Assembly: GCF_013030945.1 (NCBI RefSeq)
Contig: NZ_JABBXF010000107.1
Location: 1 to 33,772, forward strand
Direction: 5' to 3'
DNA from: Streptomyces morookaense
GTDB lineage: Bacteria > Actinomycetota > Actinomycetes > Streptomycetales > Streptomycetaceae
Length of the DNA: 33,772 bases
A program made the translations under genes and the position numbers. Below are positions 7,515 through 14,511 of this stretch, in pieces (the first letter of the stretch is position 1; each line of letters starts with the position of its first letter). The notes beneath the pieces are model-generated. The model was given only the letters and a program-made list of their open reading frames with translations. It searched no databases and was not told the DNA's origin.

Positions 7515-8445
7515 CGGATTCGTCCACCACGCGTGCCTGTACGGCACGGACGCGGAGTTCCTGGCGACGGCCGTGCCGTTCGTCCGGGACGGGCTGGCGG
7601 CGGGGGAGCCCGTGCTGGCCGCCACGACGCCCGCCAACCTCGACCTGCTCCGGCGGGCCCTGGGGGAGCGGGCGCACGCGCTGGACACCGCCGAGACCGC
7701 GTACTTCGGGCGCCGGCCCGTGGAGCGCGTCTCGGCCTTCCTGCGCTACCACGACCGCCGCGCCCGGCCCGGGCGCCGCACGCGGATGCTCGCGGAGCCG
7801 GTGTGGTGCGGGAGGTCCGCCCGCCAGGTCGCGGAGTGGAAACGCATGGAGTCCGGGCTCAATGTGCTGCTGGCCGGGCTGCCGGTGTGGATGATCTGCC
7901 CGTACGACACCAGGACCGTCCCGGCGGACGTGGCACGGGCCGCCTGCGCCACGCACCCGGCCCGGATGGACGGCCGGCGCCTGATCCCGTGCGCCGGCTG
8001 CGCGGAGCCGGCGGCCTACGCGGCCGGCGTGGCCCCACCGCGGGCCCCTGCGCCCGCAGGGGCGTCCCGGGCGGGTCCGACGACCGCGGCGTCGGCGGTG
8101 CGGCTGTTCGCCCGCGAGAGGGCCGTTGCGGCGGGCCTGGACGGGGAGCGGCTGGGCCTGGCCGTCCTGGCGGTCTGCGAGGCCGCGGCCTACCTGCTGG
8201 CGCCGGCGGGCACCCGGCTGGCCGTCCGGGCCTGGGAGGAGCCGGGGCAGCTCGTCTACGAGCTGCTGTGCACGGGGCCCGCCACGGTGCCGGTCTTCGC
8301 GGGCTTCCGCCCGCCCGGGGACCGGCCGGAGCCGGAGGACGGGCTGTGGCTCGCCCGGTCGCTGGCCGATTCCCTGGATATCAGGGCGCAGGGCGCCCTG
8401 ACGCGGCTGACGTTGCGCGTGACAGGCCCCCGCACCTTCGACTGA
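7504..8445 (+). CDS. MEDS domain plus degenerate HATPase (RsbW-like) protein
   Basis: 313 residues. MEDS domain at about 5-160 (FVHHACLYGTDAEFLATAVP, then WKRMESGLNVLLAGLPVWMI). Then a CAGC motif, an Ala/Pro-rich linker, and a C-terminal GHKL/anti-sigma ATPase-like fold at about 205-308. The ATP site looks worn: the N-box Glu is present (E226) but the usual Asn is Tyr (Y230), no DxGxG box is visible, and only the GLWLARSLAD helix (280-289) resembles the G2 region. I infer a binding module rather than an active kinase. It overlaps the MEDS-STAS gene by 11 nt, with GGGGGCGGCC just upstream as ribosome site. The junction with ndgR is convergent. Confidence 0.83.
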   Translation: MPADGFVHHACLYGTDAEFLATAVPFVRDGLAAGEPVLAATTPANLDLLRRALGERAHALDTAETAYFGRRPVERVSAFLRYHDRRARPGRRTRMLAEPVWCGRSARQVAEWKRMESGLNVLLAGLPVWMICPYDTRTVPADVARAACATHPARMDGRRLIPCAGCAEPAAYAAGVAPPRAPAPAGASRAGPTTAASAVRLFARERAVAAGLDGERLGLAVLAVCEAAAYLLAPAGTRLAVRAWEEPGQLVYELLCTGPATVPVFAGFRPPGDRPEPEDGLWLARSLADSLDIRAQGALTRLTLRVTGPRTFD

Positions 8446-8452
8446 GGCGGGT

Positions 8453-8470
8453 GCGCCCCTGACGGGGCGC
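8453..8470. terminator. Hairpin between convergent MEDS and ndgR genes
   Basis: GCGCCCC (8453-8459), loop TGAC, GGGGCGC (8464-8470): a perfect 7-bp stem between convergent genes. There is no U-run. It has the same core hairpin as the dispersed repeat elements elsewhere in the window, and probably acts as a bidirectional terminator or transcript end-block. Confidence 0.5.
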
Positions 8471-8508
8471 CGTGATGCCGCATGGCGAAGATCCGCCGGA
8501 GGCACCCC

Positions 8509-9237
8509 CTACCCGTTCCGGCGCAGCGCCTCCGTCAACCGCATGGCCGCGTCCAGCACCGCCTGGGCATGCATCCGCCCAGGATGCCGCGTCAACCGCT
8601 CGATCGGTCCCGAGACCGATACGGCGGCCACCACCCGGTTCGACGGCCCCCGCACCGGCGCCGACACCGAGGCGACCCCCGGCTCGCGCTCGCCGATGGA
8701 CTGGGCCCAGCCGCGCCGCCGCACCCCGGACAGCGCCGTCGCCGTGAACCGCGCCCCCTGGAGCCCGCGGTGCAGCCGCTCCGGCTCCTCCCACGCCATC
8801 AGCACCTGCGCGGCAGACCCCGCCTTCATCGGCAGCGTCGAACCCACGGGCACCGTGTCCCGCAATCCGGACAGCCGTTCTGCCGCGGCGACGCAGATGC
8901 GCATGTCGCCCTGGCGGCGGTACAGCTGCGCGCTCTCGCCCGTCACGTCGCGCAGGTGCGTGAGCACCGGCCCGGCCATGGCCAGCAGCCGGTCCTCGCC
9001 CGCGGCGGCGGCCAGTTCGCTCAGCCGGGGGCCGAGGACGAACCGGCCCTGCATGTCGCGCGCCACCATCCGGTGGTGCTCCAGGGCGACCGCCAGCCGG
9101 TGCGCGGTCGGGCGCGCGAGACCGGTCGCGGTGACCAGCCCGGCGAGCGTCGCAGGACCGGCCTCCAGAGCACTCAGCACGAGGGCTGCCTTGTCGAGTA
9201 CGCCCACACCACTCGAGGGGCCATTGGTGTTGTCCAT
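8509..9237 (-). CDS. ndgR: IclR-family regulator NdgR/AreB
   Basis: 242-residue IclR-family transcription factor. Seen: winged-helix N-terminus (LDKAALVLSAL, then LVTATGLARPTAHRLAVALE as recognition helix) and the C-terminal effector domain with RLSGLRDTVPVGSTLPMKAGSAAQ and the late GVASVSAPVRGPSNRVVAAVSVSGP. Known: the orthologue divergent from leuCD in Streptomyces (NdgR in S. coelicolor, AreB in S. clavuligerus) controls leucine biosynthesis, amino-acid-dependent growth and antibiotic output. The position here is the same. A perfect inverted repeat in the 102-nt intergenic region overlaps its -35, suggesting autoregulation. The ATG lies 6 nt after a GAGTAT box with no ribosome site, so the mRNA is probably leaderless. 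Confidence 0.94.
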   Translation of the reverse strand: MDNTNGPSSGVGVLDKAALVLSALEAGPATLAGLVTATGLARPTAHRLAVALEHHRMVARDMQGRFVLGPRLSELAAAAGEDRLLAMAGPVLTHLRDVTGESAQLYRRQGDMRICVAAAERLSGLRDTVPVGSTLPMKAGSAAQVLMAWEEPERLHRGLQGARFTATALSGVRRRGWAQSIGEREPGVASVSAPVRGPSNRVVAAVSVSGPIERLTRHPGRMHAQAVLDAAMRLTEALRRNG

Positions 9238-9243
9238 GAAACG

Positions 9244-9272
9244 ATACTCACGTCTCACACTGTGAAACGCAA
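9244..9272 (-). promoter_or_regulatory. ndgR promoter (leaderless)
   Basis: On the minus strand, TTGCGT (9272-9267), a 17-nt spacer, then GAGTAT (9249-9244). The expected transcript start is 9237, the A of the ndgR ATG. The -35 lies in the centre of the inverted repeat 9261-9279. Confidence 0.55.
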
Positions 9273-9279
9273 GTTCACA
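9261..9279. promoter_or_regulatory. Candidate NdgR operator, TGTGAA-N7-TTCACA
   Basis: Perfect 6-bp inverted repeat TGTGAA (9261-9266) and TTCACA (9274-9279). It is flanked by a wider CGTCTC/GAGACG pair (9251-9256, 9287-9292). It overlaps the -35 elements of both divergent promoters, the position expected for an IclR operator controlling ndgR and leuC together. Confidence 0.6.
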
Positions 9280-9301
9280 TTTCCGCGAGACGCGCCACTC
9301 T
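9274..9301 (+). promoter_or_regulatory. leuCD promoter
   Basis: TTCACA (9274-9279, one mismatch from TTGACA), a 16-nt spacer, then CACTCT (9296-9301). The predicted start is near 9308, giving a roughly 32-nt leader. The -35 is the right arm of the candidate NdgR operator. Confidence 0.5.
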
Positions 9302-9339
9302 GGACGGACACCACCCACGAACCGACGAATGGGACAGCG

Positions 9340-10764
9340 ATGGGACGGACACTCGCGGAGAAGGTCTGGGACGACCACGTCGTCACGCGCGCCGAGGGCG
9401 AACCCGATCTGCTCTTCATCGATCTGCACCTGCTCCACGAGGTGACCAGCCCGCAGGCCTTCGACGGCCTGCGCAAGTCCGGCCGGAAGGTCCGCCGGCT
9501 CGATCTCACCATCGCCACCGAGGACCACAACACCCCGACCCTCGACATCGACAAGCCGATCGCGGACCCGGTCTCCCGCACCCAGCTGGAGACGCTGCGC
9601 GCCAACTGCGCCGAGTTCGGCGTGCGCCTGCACCCGCTGGGCGACGTCGAGCAGGGCGTCGTCCACGTGGTGGGACCCCAGCTGGGGCTGACCCAGCCCG
9701 GCATGACGGTCGTCTGCGGCGACAGCCACACCTCGACCCATGGCGCGTTCGGCGCCCTCGCGTTCGGCATCGGCACCAGCCAGGTCGAGCACGTGCTGGC
9801 CACCCAGACGCTCCCGCTGGCGCCGTTCAGGACGATGGCGGTGACCGTCGAGGGCGAACTGCCCGACGGCGTCACGGCGAAGGACCTGATCCTCGCCGTC
9901 ATCGCCCGCATCGGCACCGGCGGCGGCCAGGGCCATGTCATCGAATACCGCGGCTCCGCCATCGAGAAGCTGTCGATGGAAGCCCGGATGACGGTGTGCA
10001 ACATGTCCATCGAGGCGGGCGCCCGGGCCGGCATGATCGCCCCCGACGAGACGACGTTCGCCTATCTCGAGGATCGTCCGCACGCGCCCCGGGGCGAGGA
10101 CTGGGACGACGCCGTCGCGTACTGGCGCACCCTGCGCACCGACGACGACGCGGTCTTCGACCGCGAGGTCGTCATCGACGCCTCCGAACTCGCCCCGTTC
10201 GTCACCTGGGGCACCAACCCCGGCCAGGGCGCACCCCTGTCGGCGTCGGTTCCCGACCCGGCCTCGTACACCGACCCGTCCGAGCGCACCGCCGCCGAAC
10301 GAGCCCTGGAATACATGGGATTGACGGCGGGTCAGGCGCTGCGCGACATCCGCGTGGACACCGTCTTCGTCGGCTCGTGCACCAACGGCCGCATCGAGGA
10401 CCTGCGTGCCGCGGCGGACGTGCTGCGCGGCCGCGCGGTGGCCGACGGGGTACGGATGCTGGTCGTCCCCGGCTCGGTACGGGTGGCCCTGCAGGCCGTC
10501 GACGAGGGCCTGGACAAGGTGTTCACGGAAGCGGGTGCCGAGTGGCGGCACGCGGGCTGTTCGATGTGCCTGGGCATGAACCCCGACCAACTCGCGCCCG
10601 GCGAGCGGTCCGCGTCGACGTCCAACCGCAACTTCGAGGGCAGGCAGGGCAAGGGCGGCCGCACCCACCTCGTCTCGCCCCAGGTGGCCGCCGCCACCGC
10701 CGTCCTGGGCCGGCTCGCCTCGCCGGCCGACCTGTCCGACGTCACTGCCACCGCGGGGGTCTGA
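9340..10764 (+). CDS. leuC: 3-isopropylmalate dehydratase large subunit
   Basis: 474 residues. Converts 2-isopropylmalate to 3-isopropylmalate in leucine biosynthesis, as a heterodimer with LeuD carrying a [4Fe-4S] cluster. The three cluster cysteines are C347 (GSCTNGR) and C407 and C410 (GCSMCLGM). Also seen: DLHLLHEVTSPQAFDGL, EDHNTPT, GDSHTSTHGAFGALAFGIGTS and GMNPD. Full length for the family. The ATG at 9340 begins the conserved MGRTLAEKVWDDHVV. leuD follows after 6 nt, so it is an operon. Probably controlled by the divergently encoded NdgR. Confidence 0.98.
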   Translation: MGRTLAEKVWDDHVVTRAEGEPDLLFIDLHLLHEVTSPQAFDGLRKSGRKVRRLDLTIATEDHNTPTLDIDKPIADPVSRTQLETLRANCAEFGVRLHPLGDVEQGVVHVVGPQLGLTQPGMTVVCGDSHTSTHGAFGALAFGIGTSQVEHVLATQTLPLAPFRTMAVTVEGELPDGVTAKDLILAVIARIGTGGGQGHVIEYRGSAIEKLSMEARMTVCNMSIEAGARAGMIAPDETTFAYLEDRPHAPRGEDWDDAVAYWRTLRTDDDAVFDREVVIDASELAPFVTWGTNPGQGAPLSASVPDPASYTDPSERTAAERALEYMGLTAGQALRDIRVDTVFVGSCTNGRIEDLRAAADVLRGRAVADGVRMLVVPGSVRVALQAVDEGLDKVFTEAGAEWRHAGCSMCLGMNPDQLAPGERSASTSNRNFEGRQGKGGRTHLVSPQVAAATAVLGRLASPADLSDVTATAGV

Positions 10765-10770
10765 ACAGCC

Positions 10771-11364
10771 ATGGAAGCCTTCACGACACACACCGGCCGG
10801 GCCGTCCCGCTGCGCCGCAGCAACGTGGACACCGACCAGATCATCCCTGCGCACTGGTTGAAAAAAGTCACCCGTGACGGTTTCGAGGACGGGCTCTTCG
10901 AGGCCTGGCGCAAGGACCCGGAGTTCGTGCTCAACCGGCCCGAACGCGAAGGCGCCTCGGTGCTGGTCGCCGGACCGGACTTCGGCACCGGCTCCTCGCG
11001 CGAACACGCCGTATGGGCCCTGCAGAACTACGGTTTCCGCGTGGTGATCTCCTCCCGGTTCGCCGACATCTTCCGCGGCAACTCGCTCAAGAACGGCCTG
11101 CTGACCGTGATCCTGCCGCAGGAGACTGTGGAACGGCTGTGGGAACTCACCGAGGCCGACCCCGCCGCCGAGGTGACGGTCGATCTCGTCGCGCGCGAGG
11201 TACGGGCCGAGGGCATCACGGCCGGTTTCGACCTTGACGACAACGCCCGATGGCGGCTCCTGGAGGGCCTGGACGACATCGGACTGACCCTCCGGCACGA
11301 GGCGGACATCGCCGCGTACGAGGCCGTCAGGCCCGCGTTCAAGCCCTCGACAGCCGTCGTCTGA
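10771..11364 (+). CDS. leuD: 3-isopropylmalate dehydratase small subunit
   Basis: 197 residues, swivel-domain partner of LeuC. Seen: RRSNVDTDQIIPAHWLKKV at the N-terminus, GPDFGTGSSREHAVWALQ (substrate-recognition loop) and SRFADIFRGNSLKNGLL. Full length. Starts 6 nt after leuC and is followed by a strong 13-bp TTCG hairpin 83 nt after the stop, which closes the operon. Confidence 0.97.
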   Translation: MEAFTTHTGRAVPLRRSNVDTDQIIPAHWLKKVTRDGFEDGLFEAWRKDPEFVLNRPEREGASVLVAGPDFGTGSSREHAVWALQNYGFRVVISSRFADIFRGNSLKNGLLTVILPQETVERLWELTEADPAAEVTVDLVAREVRAEGITAGFDLDDNARWRLLEGLDDIGLTLRHEADIAAYEAVRPAFKPSTAVV

Positions 11365-11447
11365 GGCCCATTCGAGCTCATTCGGCCCAGTCCGTACCCC
11401 GGCTTCGGACCCCCGGATTTTCGCTGCTCACCCGGGGTTTGACATGA

Positions 11448-11477
11448 TGCGCCCCCTGTCTTCGGACAGGGGGCGCA
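11448..11477 (+). terminator. Strong hairpin after leuD
   Basis: TGCGCCCCCTGTC (11448-11460), TTCG loop (11461-11464), then GACAGGGGGCGCA (11465-11477). A perfect 13-bp stem with the stable TTCG tetraloop, followed by a short CTTTGTT. Likely terminator of leuCD. Confidence 0.75.
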
Positions 11478-11521
11478 CCGCTTTGTTGAGGCCCTGTGAA
11501 GCGACAACTCGCCTCAGATGG

Positions 11522-11527
11522 CACAAT
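11522..11527 (+). promoter_or_regulatory. -10 box CACAAT for leaderless 81-residue protein gene
   Basis: CACAAT is followed by 6 nt and then the ATG at 11534. No ribosome site is present. It is the weakest of the leaderless -10 candidates because its first base is C. Confidence 0.35.
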
Positions 11528-11533
11528 CGGTGC

Positions 11534-11779
11534 ATGGAACGCGACAGCCAACTCGAGCTTTACCGGCTTGTCGCGGACCGGCTGAAGGAAGCGCACTCGA
11601 GGGTGCGCACACTGCAAGTCCCCGAGGACGTACGGGTGGCACTGTCCAGGCAGCTGCTGGCCATCACGGCTTCGGCGAAGCACGATCTCTCAGGCGCGGC
11701 AAGGCGTCTGGACCGGCTGATGAACGACCTCGACGAGGGCCGTTTCCCTTCAGAGCGCGGCACCGACGGAACTCCGTGA
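11534..11779 (+). CDS. Conserved small helical protein, unknown function
   Basis: 81 residues, charged and predicted almost entirely helical (LELYRLVADRLKEAHSRVRT ... LSRQLLAITASAKHDLSGAA ... RLDRLMNDL). No membrane helix, cysteine or catalytic signature. Coding-type codon use. The same position between leuD and the hup gene is, from memory, occupied by a small hypothetical protein in other Streptomyces. ATG start without a Shine-Dalgarno sequence, 6 nt after CACAAT. Possible role as a small regulator or partner of the neighbouring HupS; no direct evidence. Confidence 0.75.
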   Translation: MERDSQLELYRLVADRLKEAHSRVRTLQVPEDVRVALSRQLLAITASAKHDLSGAARRLDRLMNDLDEGRFPSERGTDGTP

Positions 11780-11825
11780 CGGGTCGGGTTCGTTGCGGCA
11801 CAAGGGTGATTAGACCGTTTCGTGT

Positions 11826-11854
11826 TTGATTTGCGGTATATATCTGCCTAACGT
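11826..11854 (+). promoter_or_regulatory. hupS promoter
   Basis: TTGATT (11826-11831), a 17-nt spacer, then TAACGT (11849-11854). Predicted start near 11861, leader about 42 nt. A weaker stress-sigma (SigB-type GTTT ... GGTAT) pattern overlaps at 11818-11839. The region is unusually AT-rich for this genome. Confidence 0.6.
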
Positions 11855-11902
11855 GCGAAAAAAGCTGGATCAGTTTCCGGCGAAGTCTCCGAAGGGGAAG
11901 AC

Positions 11903-12547
11903 GTGAACAAGGCGCAGCTCGTTGAAACGATTGCCGACAAGCTCGGTGGCCGGCAGCAGGCCGCGGACGCGGTCGACGCGGTGCTGGACGCGATTGTCCG
12001 CGCGGTGTGCGCCGGCGACCGCGTTTCGGTCACCGGCTTCGGCTCGTTCGAGAAGGTCGACCGCCCGGCCCGTTACGCCCGCAACCCGCAGACGGGCGAG
12101 CGCGTGCGGGTCAAGAAGACCTCGGTGCCCCGCTTCCGCGCGGGTCAGGGCTTCAAGGACCTGGTCGCCGGCACCAAGAAGCTCCCGAAGGGCGGCGAGG
12201 TCGCCGTCAAGAAGGCGCCCAAGGGCAGCCTTTCGGGCGGTACGGCCGTGAAGAAGGCCGCGGCGAAGAAGGCCACGGCCAAGAAGGCGGCCGCGAAGAA
12301 GACCACCGCCAAGAAGGCGGCACCGGCGAAGAAGACCACCGCGGCGAAGAAGGCCACGGCGAAGAAGACCACCGCCAAGAAGGCGGCGCCCGCGGCGAAG
12401 AAGGCCACGGCGAAGAAGACCACCGCCAAGAAGGCCACGGCCAAGAAGACCGCTCCCGCCAAGAAGGCTGCCGCGGTCAAGGCTCCGGCCAAGAAGACGA
12501 CTGCGCGCAAGACCACCGCCAAGAAGACCACTGCCAGGAAGAAGTAA
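11903..12547 (+). CDS. hupS: HU-family nucleoid protein with lysine-rich tail (HupS)
   Basis: 214 residues. The N-terminal HU domain (1-94) contains MNKAQLVETIADKL, GFGSFE and the DNA-binding arm RYARNPQTGERVRVKK. The C-terminal tail (about 95-214) is built of AKK-type repeats (AKKAT, AKKTT, AKKAA, ending ARKK), resembling histone H1 and mycobacterial HupB. Known: Streptomyces HupS compacts the chromosome, notably in spores. Good ribosome site GAAGGGGAAG before the GTG. Its own promoter and a 14-bp terminator hairpin make it monocistronic. The tail's DNA is highly repetitive, so its length could vary between strains. Confidence 0.95.
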   Translation: MNKAQLVETIADKLGGRQQAADAVDAVLDAIVRAVCAGDRVSVTGFGSFEKVDRPARYARNPQTGERVRVKKTSVPRFRAGQGFKDLVAGTKKLPKGGEVAVKKAPKGSLSGGTAVKKAAAKKATAKKAAAKKTTAKKAAPAKKTTAAKKATAKKTTAKKAAPAAKKATAKKTTAKKATAKKTAPAKKAAAVKAPAKKTTARKTTAKKTTARKK

Positions 12548-12576
12548 GCAGGCAGCGGACGCAACGGCGTCACCGC

Positions 12577-12608
12577 CGGGCCGGCCTCCCGAAGGGGAGG
12601 CCGGCCCG
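12577..12608 (+). terminator. hupS terminator hairpin
   Basis: A perfect 14-bp stem (12577-12590 with 12595-12608), core GGGCCGGCCTCCC and its complement, with a GAAG loop, 30 nt after the hupS stop. There is no U-run, as is common in Streptomyces. Confidence 0.7.
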
Positions 12609-12615
12609 CGGTGCG

Positions 12616-12715
12616 TTGTGGGGAGTGCGCCCCGTAAGGGGCGCGGGGCGGTTTTCATCTGCGGCTCCGCCGCGTGGGCGCGACCAGCCACAGCCGGCCC
12701 GCAGCCGAACGTTCA
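12616..12715. repeat. Dispersed intergenic repeat, copy A
   Basis: Contains the GCGCCCC-GTAA-GGGGCGC hairpin (12627-12644) and the GCGCGACCAGCCACA ... CCCGCAGCCGA tail shared with copies B (16693-16805) and C (19497-19590). Lies between convergent hupS and the cold-shock-like gene. Confidence 0.65.
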
Positions 12716-12717
12716 GC

Positions 12718-12924
12718 TCAGAACGTCTGCAACGTCACCAACGTCACATGACGTTCGCCGGAATCGGTCGCCGCCAACTCGATCCGCACCCGCTGCCCGG
12801 CCCGAAGCAGCCGCAGGCCCCCGGCGTCGAACGCGTCCGCGCCGAACGGCACCGGCGTGCCGTCGTCCAGGAGAACGCTCCCGGACCGGGTCTGAGGATC
12901 GAAGGTGTACGCGGTGGCCTGCAT
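12718..12924 (-). CDS. Small cold-shock-domain-like (OB-fold) protein
   Basis: 68 residues. The pattern DGTPVPFGADAF ... GLRLLRAGQRVRIEL parallels the second half of the cold-shock domain (D-V-F-VH-SAI ... G-F-R-L-EGQ-V-F). The aromatic RNP1 motif (K-G-F-G-F) of true CspA proteins is replaced by SGSVLLDDG, so nucleic-acid binding is doubtful. ATG start 6 nt after a minus-strand TAGGCT box and no ribosome site, so possibly leaderless. Lies 9 nt downstream of cofC and may also be cotranscribed with it. The fold assignment is inferred from pattern only. Confidence 0.75.
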   Translation of the reverse strand: MQATAYTFDPQTRSGSVLLDDGTPVPFGADAFDAGGLRLLRAGQRVRIELAATDSGERHVTLVTLQTF

Positions 12925-12930
12925 GCCGCC

Positions 12931-12936
12931 AGCCTA
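12931..12936 (-). promoter_or_regulatory. -10 box TAGGCT for leaderless cold-shock-like gene
   Basis: Minus-strand TAGGCT lies 6 nt before the ATG at 12924. Its TAG is also the stop codon of cofC. Confidence 0.4.
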
Positions 12937-13590
12937 TGTCCTGGCCGGCCGCGAGGCGGACCGCAGCGGCCCCGCCACCGCCGCCGTGCGCGGCCCCGTG
13001 CCCAGCGCGAGAACGGCCCGCAAATCGGCTTCCGTGTCCACGTCGCGGCGCACGGAATCCACGCCGTCGAGCAGGATCTCCCGTGCCCCGGAAGCCAGGT
13101 GCCGGGCGCGCGAACGGCCCTCGAACGCCGGAGCCAATTCCATTCCGGGGGCCGCGGCGAGCAGGGTCGTACCGATTCCCGCGGCATCCGCGAGAAATGC
13201 GCGCGGGAATTCCGCGGCACGGCCGAGTACCCGCTCGAGTTCCATGGGCCGGAGCGCCGGAAGGTCCGCGTTGAGCGTGGCCACCGCGCCGTCCGGCAAC
13301 TGTTCCCGCACGCTCCGCGCGCCGTGGGCCAGCGCCGCGTTCAGCCCGCCGCCGCCCGGCGGCTCGGGCAGCACACGGGCGCCCAGGGCGGCCGCTCCGG
13401 CCCCTGCCAGCGGGTCGTCCGTGACGACCGCCACACCCCGCACCGCCGGGCAGGCCAGCGCGGCCTCCACGGTGTCCAGGGCGAACGCCAGGGCCAGCGC
13501 GGGCCGCGGCGGGTGTCCCGGGCCCGCGGCCCCGAGCCGGCTCTTGGCCAGGGTCAGCGACTTCACCGGTACCACCAGAGTCCAGCGCAC
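12934..13590 (-). CDS. cofC: 2-phospho-L-lactate/PEP guanylyltransferase, F420 biosynthesis
   Basis: 218 residues. CofC/FbiD family: transfers GMP from GTP to a phospho-acid (phospholactate in archaea, phosphoenolpyruvate in mycobacteria), the first step towards coenzyme F420. Seen: the nucleotide-binding start WTLVVPVKSLTLAKSRL, VVTDDP, LNADLPALRPMEL and a late DVDTEADLRAVLALG. The GTG at 13590 is preferred because AGGGGG lies just upstream and the conserved strand starts at once. An in-frame ATG at 13620 adds ten residues. The other F420 genes are not in the window. Confidence 0.9.
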   Translation of the reverse strand: MRWTLVVPVKSLTLAKSRLGAAGPGHPPRPALALAFALDTVEAALACPAVRGVAVVTDDPLAGAGAAALGARVLPEPPGGGGLNAALAHGARSVREQLPDGAVATLNADLPALRPMELERVLGRAAEFPRAFLADAAGIGTTLLAAAPGMELAPAFEGRSRARHLASGAREILLDGVDSVRRDVDTEADLRAVLALGTGPRTAAVAGPLRSASRPART

Positions 13591-13761
13591 CCGTGCCCCC
13601 TCTCTTCGCTCCGGTCTCATTCTCGCCGCTGCCGCGGCCGCCCGTGGGGCGCGGGGTTACGGTGTTCTCGACAGACCGGGCACCTGGGGCGACACTTGTC
13701 CGGCCCCGGGTGCGTTACCGGCCCGAGAGCCGGATCCATGTCCCAAGAGAAGGGTGACCGA

Positions 13762-14511
13762 GTGTCCCGCCGCAGAATCGGCTTCTGGTACCGCCTTGCC
13801 GCGGTGTTGGCAAAACCGCCGCTCGTGGTTCTGTTCAAGCGGGACTGGCGTGGAATGGAGCACATTCCGGCGGACGGCGGATTCATCACGGCCGTCAACC
13901 ACAACTCGTATCTCGACCCGTTGTCCTACGCGCACTACCAGTACAACACCGGGCGCGTGCCCCGCTTCCTGGCCAAGGCCGCACTGTTCAGGGGCAACTT
14001 CGTCGGTGCGATCCTGCGCGGCACCGGGCAGATCCCCGTCTACCGCGAGAGCGCCGACGCCGCAACGGCGTTCCGGAACGCGGTCGACGCCATCAACAGG
14101 GGCGAGTGCGTGGCCTTCTACCCCGAGGGCACCCTCACCCGCGACCCCGACATGTGGCCCATGGAGGGCAAGACGGGTGCCGCCCGCGTCGCCCTGCTCA
14201 CCCGCGCCCCGGTCATCCCGGTCGCCCAGTGGGGCGCCAACGAGGCGATGCCGCCGTACGCCAAGGAGAAGAAGCTCCGGCTCTTCCCCCGCAAGACCCT
14301 CAAGGTGCTGGCCGGTCCGCCCGTCGACCTCTCCGACTTCTACGGGCAGGAGCCGACGGCCGAGGTGCTGCGCGCGGCCACCGAGAAGATCATGGCCGCC
14401 ATCACCGAACTCCTCGCCGAACTCCGCGGCGAACCCGCACCTGCAGAACCGTACAACCACAAGAAGGCGCGCGCCGCTGCCCGCCGGAAGGACCAGGAGG
14501 ACAGCAAGTGA
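13762..14511 (+). CDS. plsC: PlsC-family 1-acyl-glycerol-3-phosphate acyltransferase
   Basis: 249 residues. Membrane-associated lysophosphatidate acyltransferase-type enzyme that adds the second acyl chain on glycerol-3-phosphate. Seen: catalytic NHNSYLD (H47, D52), GQIPVYR (motif II) and FYPEGTLTRD (motif III, 121-124). An interfacial hydrophobic N-terminus (FWYRLAAVLAKPPLVVLF) and a Lys/Arg-rich C-terminal tail (HKKARAAARRKDQ) complete it. The GTG is chosen for its AAGGG ribosome site 7 nt upstream; the ATG at 13738 is an alternative. It overlaps gpsA by 4 nt (GTGA), so it is coupled with the enzyme that makes its glycerol-phosphate precursor. Confidence 0.92.
   Translation: MSRRRIGFWYRLAAVLAKPPLVVLFKRDWRGMEHIPADGGFITAVNHNSYLDPLSYAHYQYNTGRVPRFLAKAALFRGNFVGAILRGTGQIPVYRESADAATAFRNAVDAINRGECVAFYPEGTLTRDPDMWPMEGKTGAARVALLTRAPVIPVAQWGANEAMPPYAKEKKLRLFPRKTLKVLAGPPVDLSDFYGQEPTAEVLRAATEKIMAAITELLAELRGEPAPAEPYNHKKARAAARRKDQEDSK

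Noticed and set aside
8509..11298. Very long open frame on the minus strand through leuC and part of leuD into ndgR
   Set aside because: Only the part up to 9237 is real (ndgR). The rest is an antisense shadow of leuCD, common in GC-rich genomes; it has no family similarity and would run through the ndgR-leuC promoter region.
12240..12545. Repeat array resembling a CRISPR or satellite
   Set aside because: The repeats are in-frame AKK codons of the HupS tail. They have no regular spacers.
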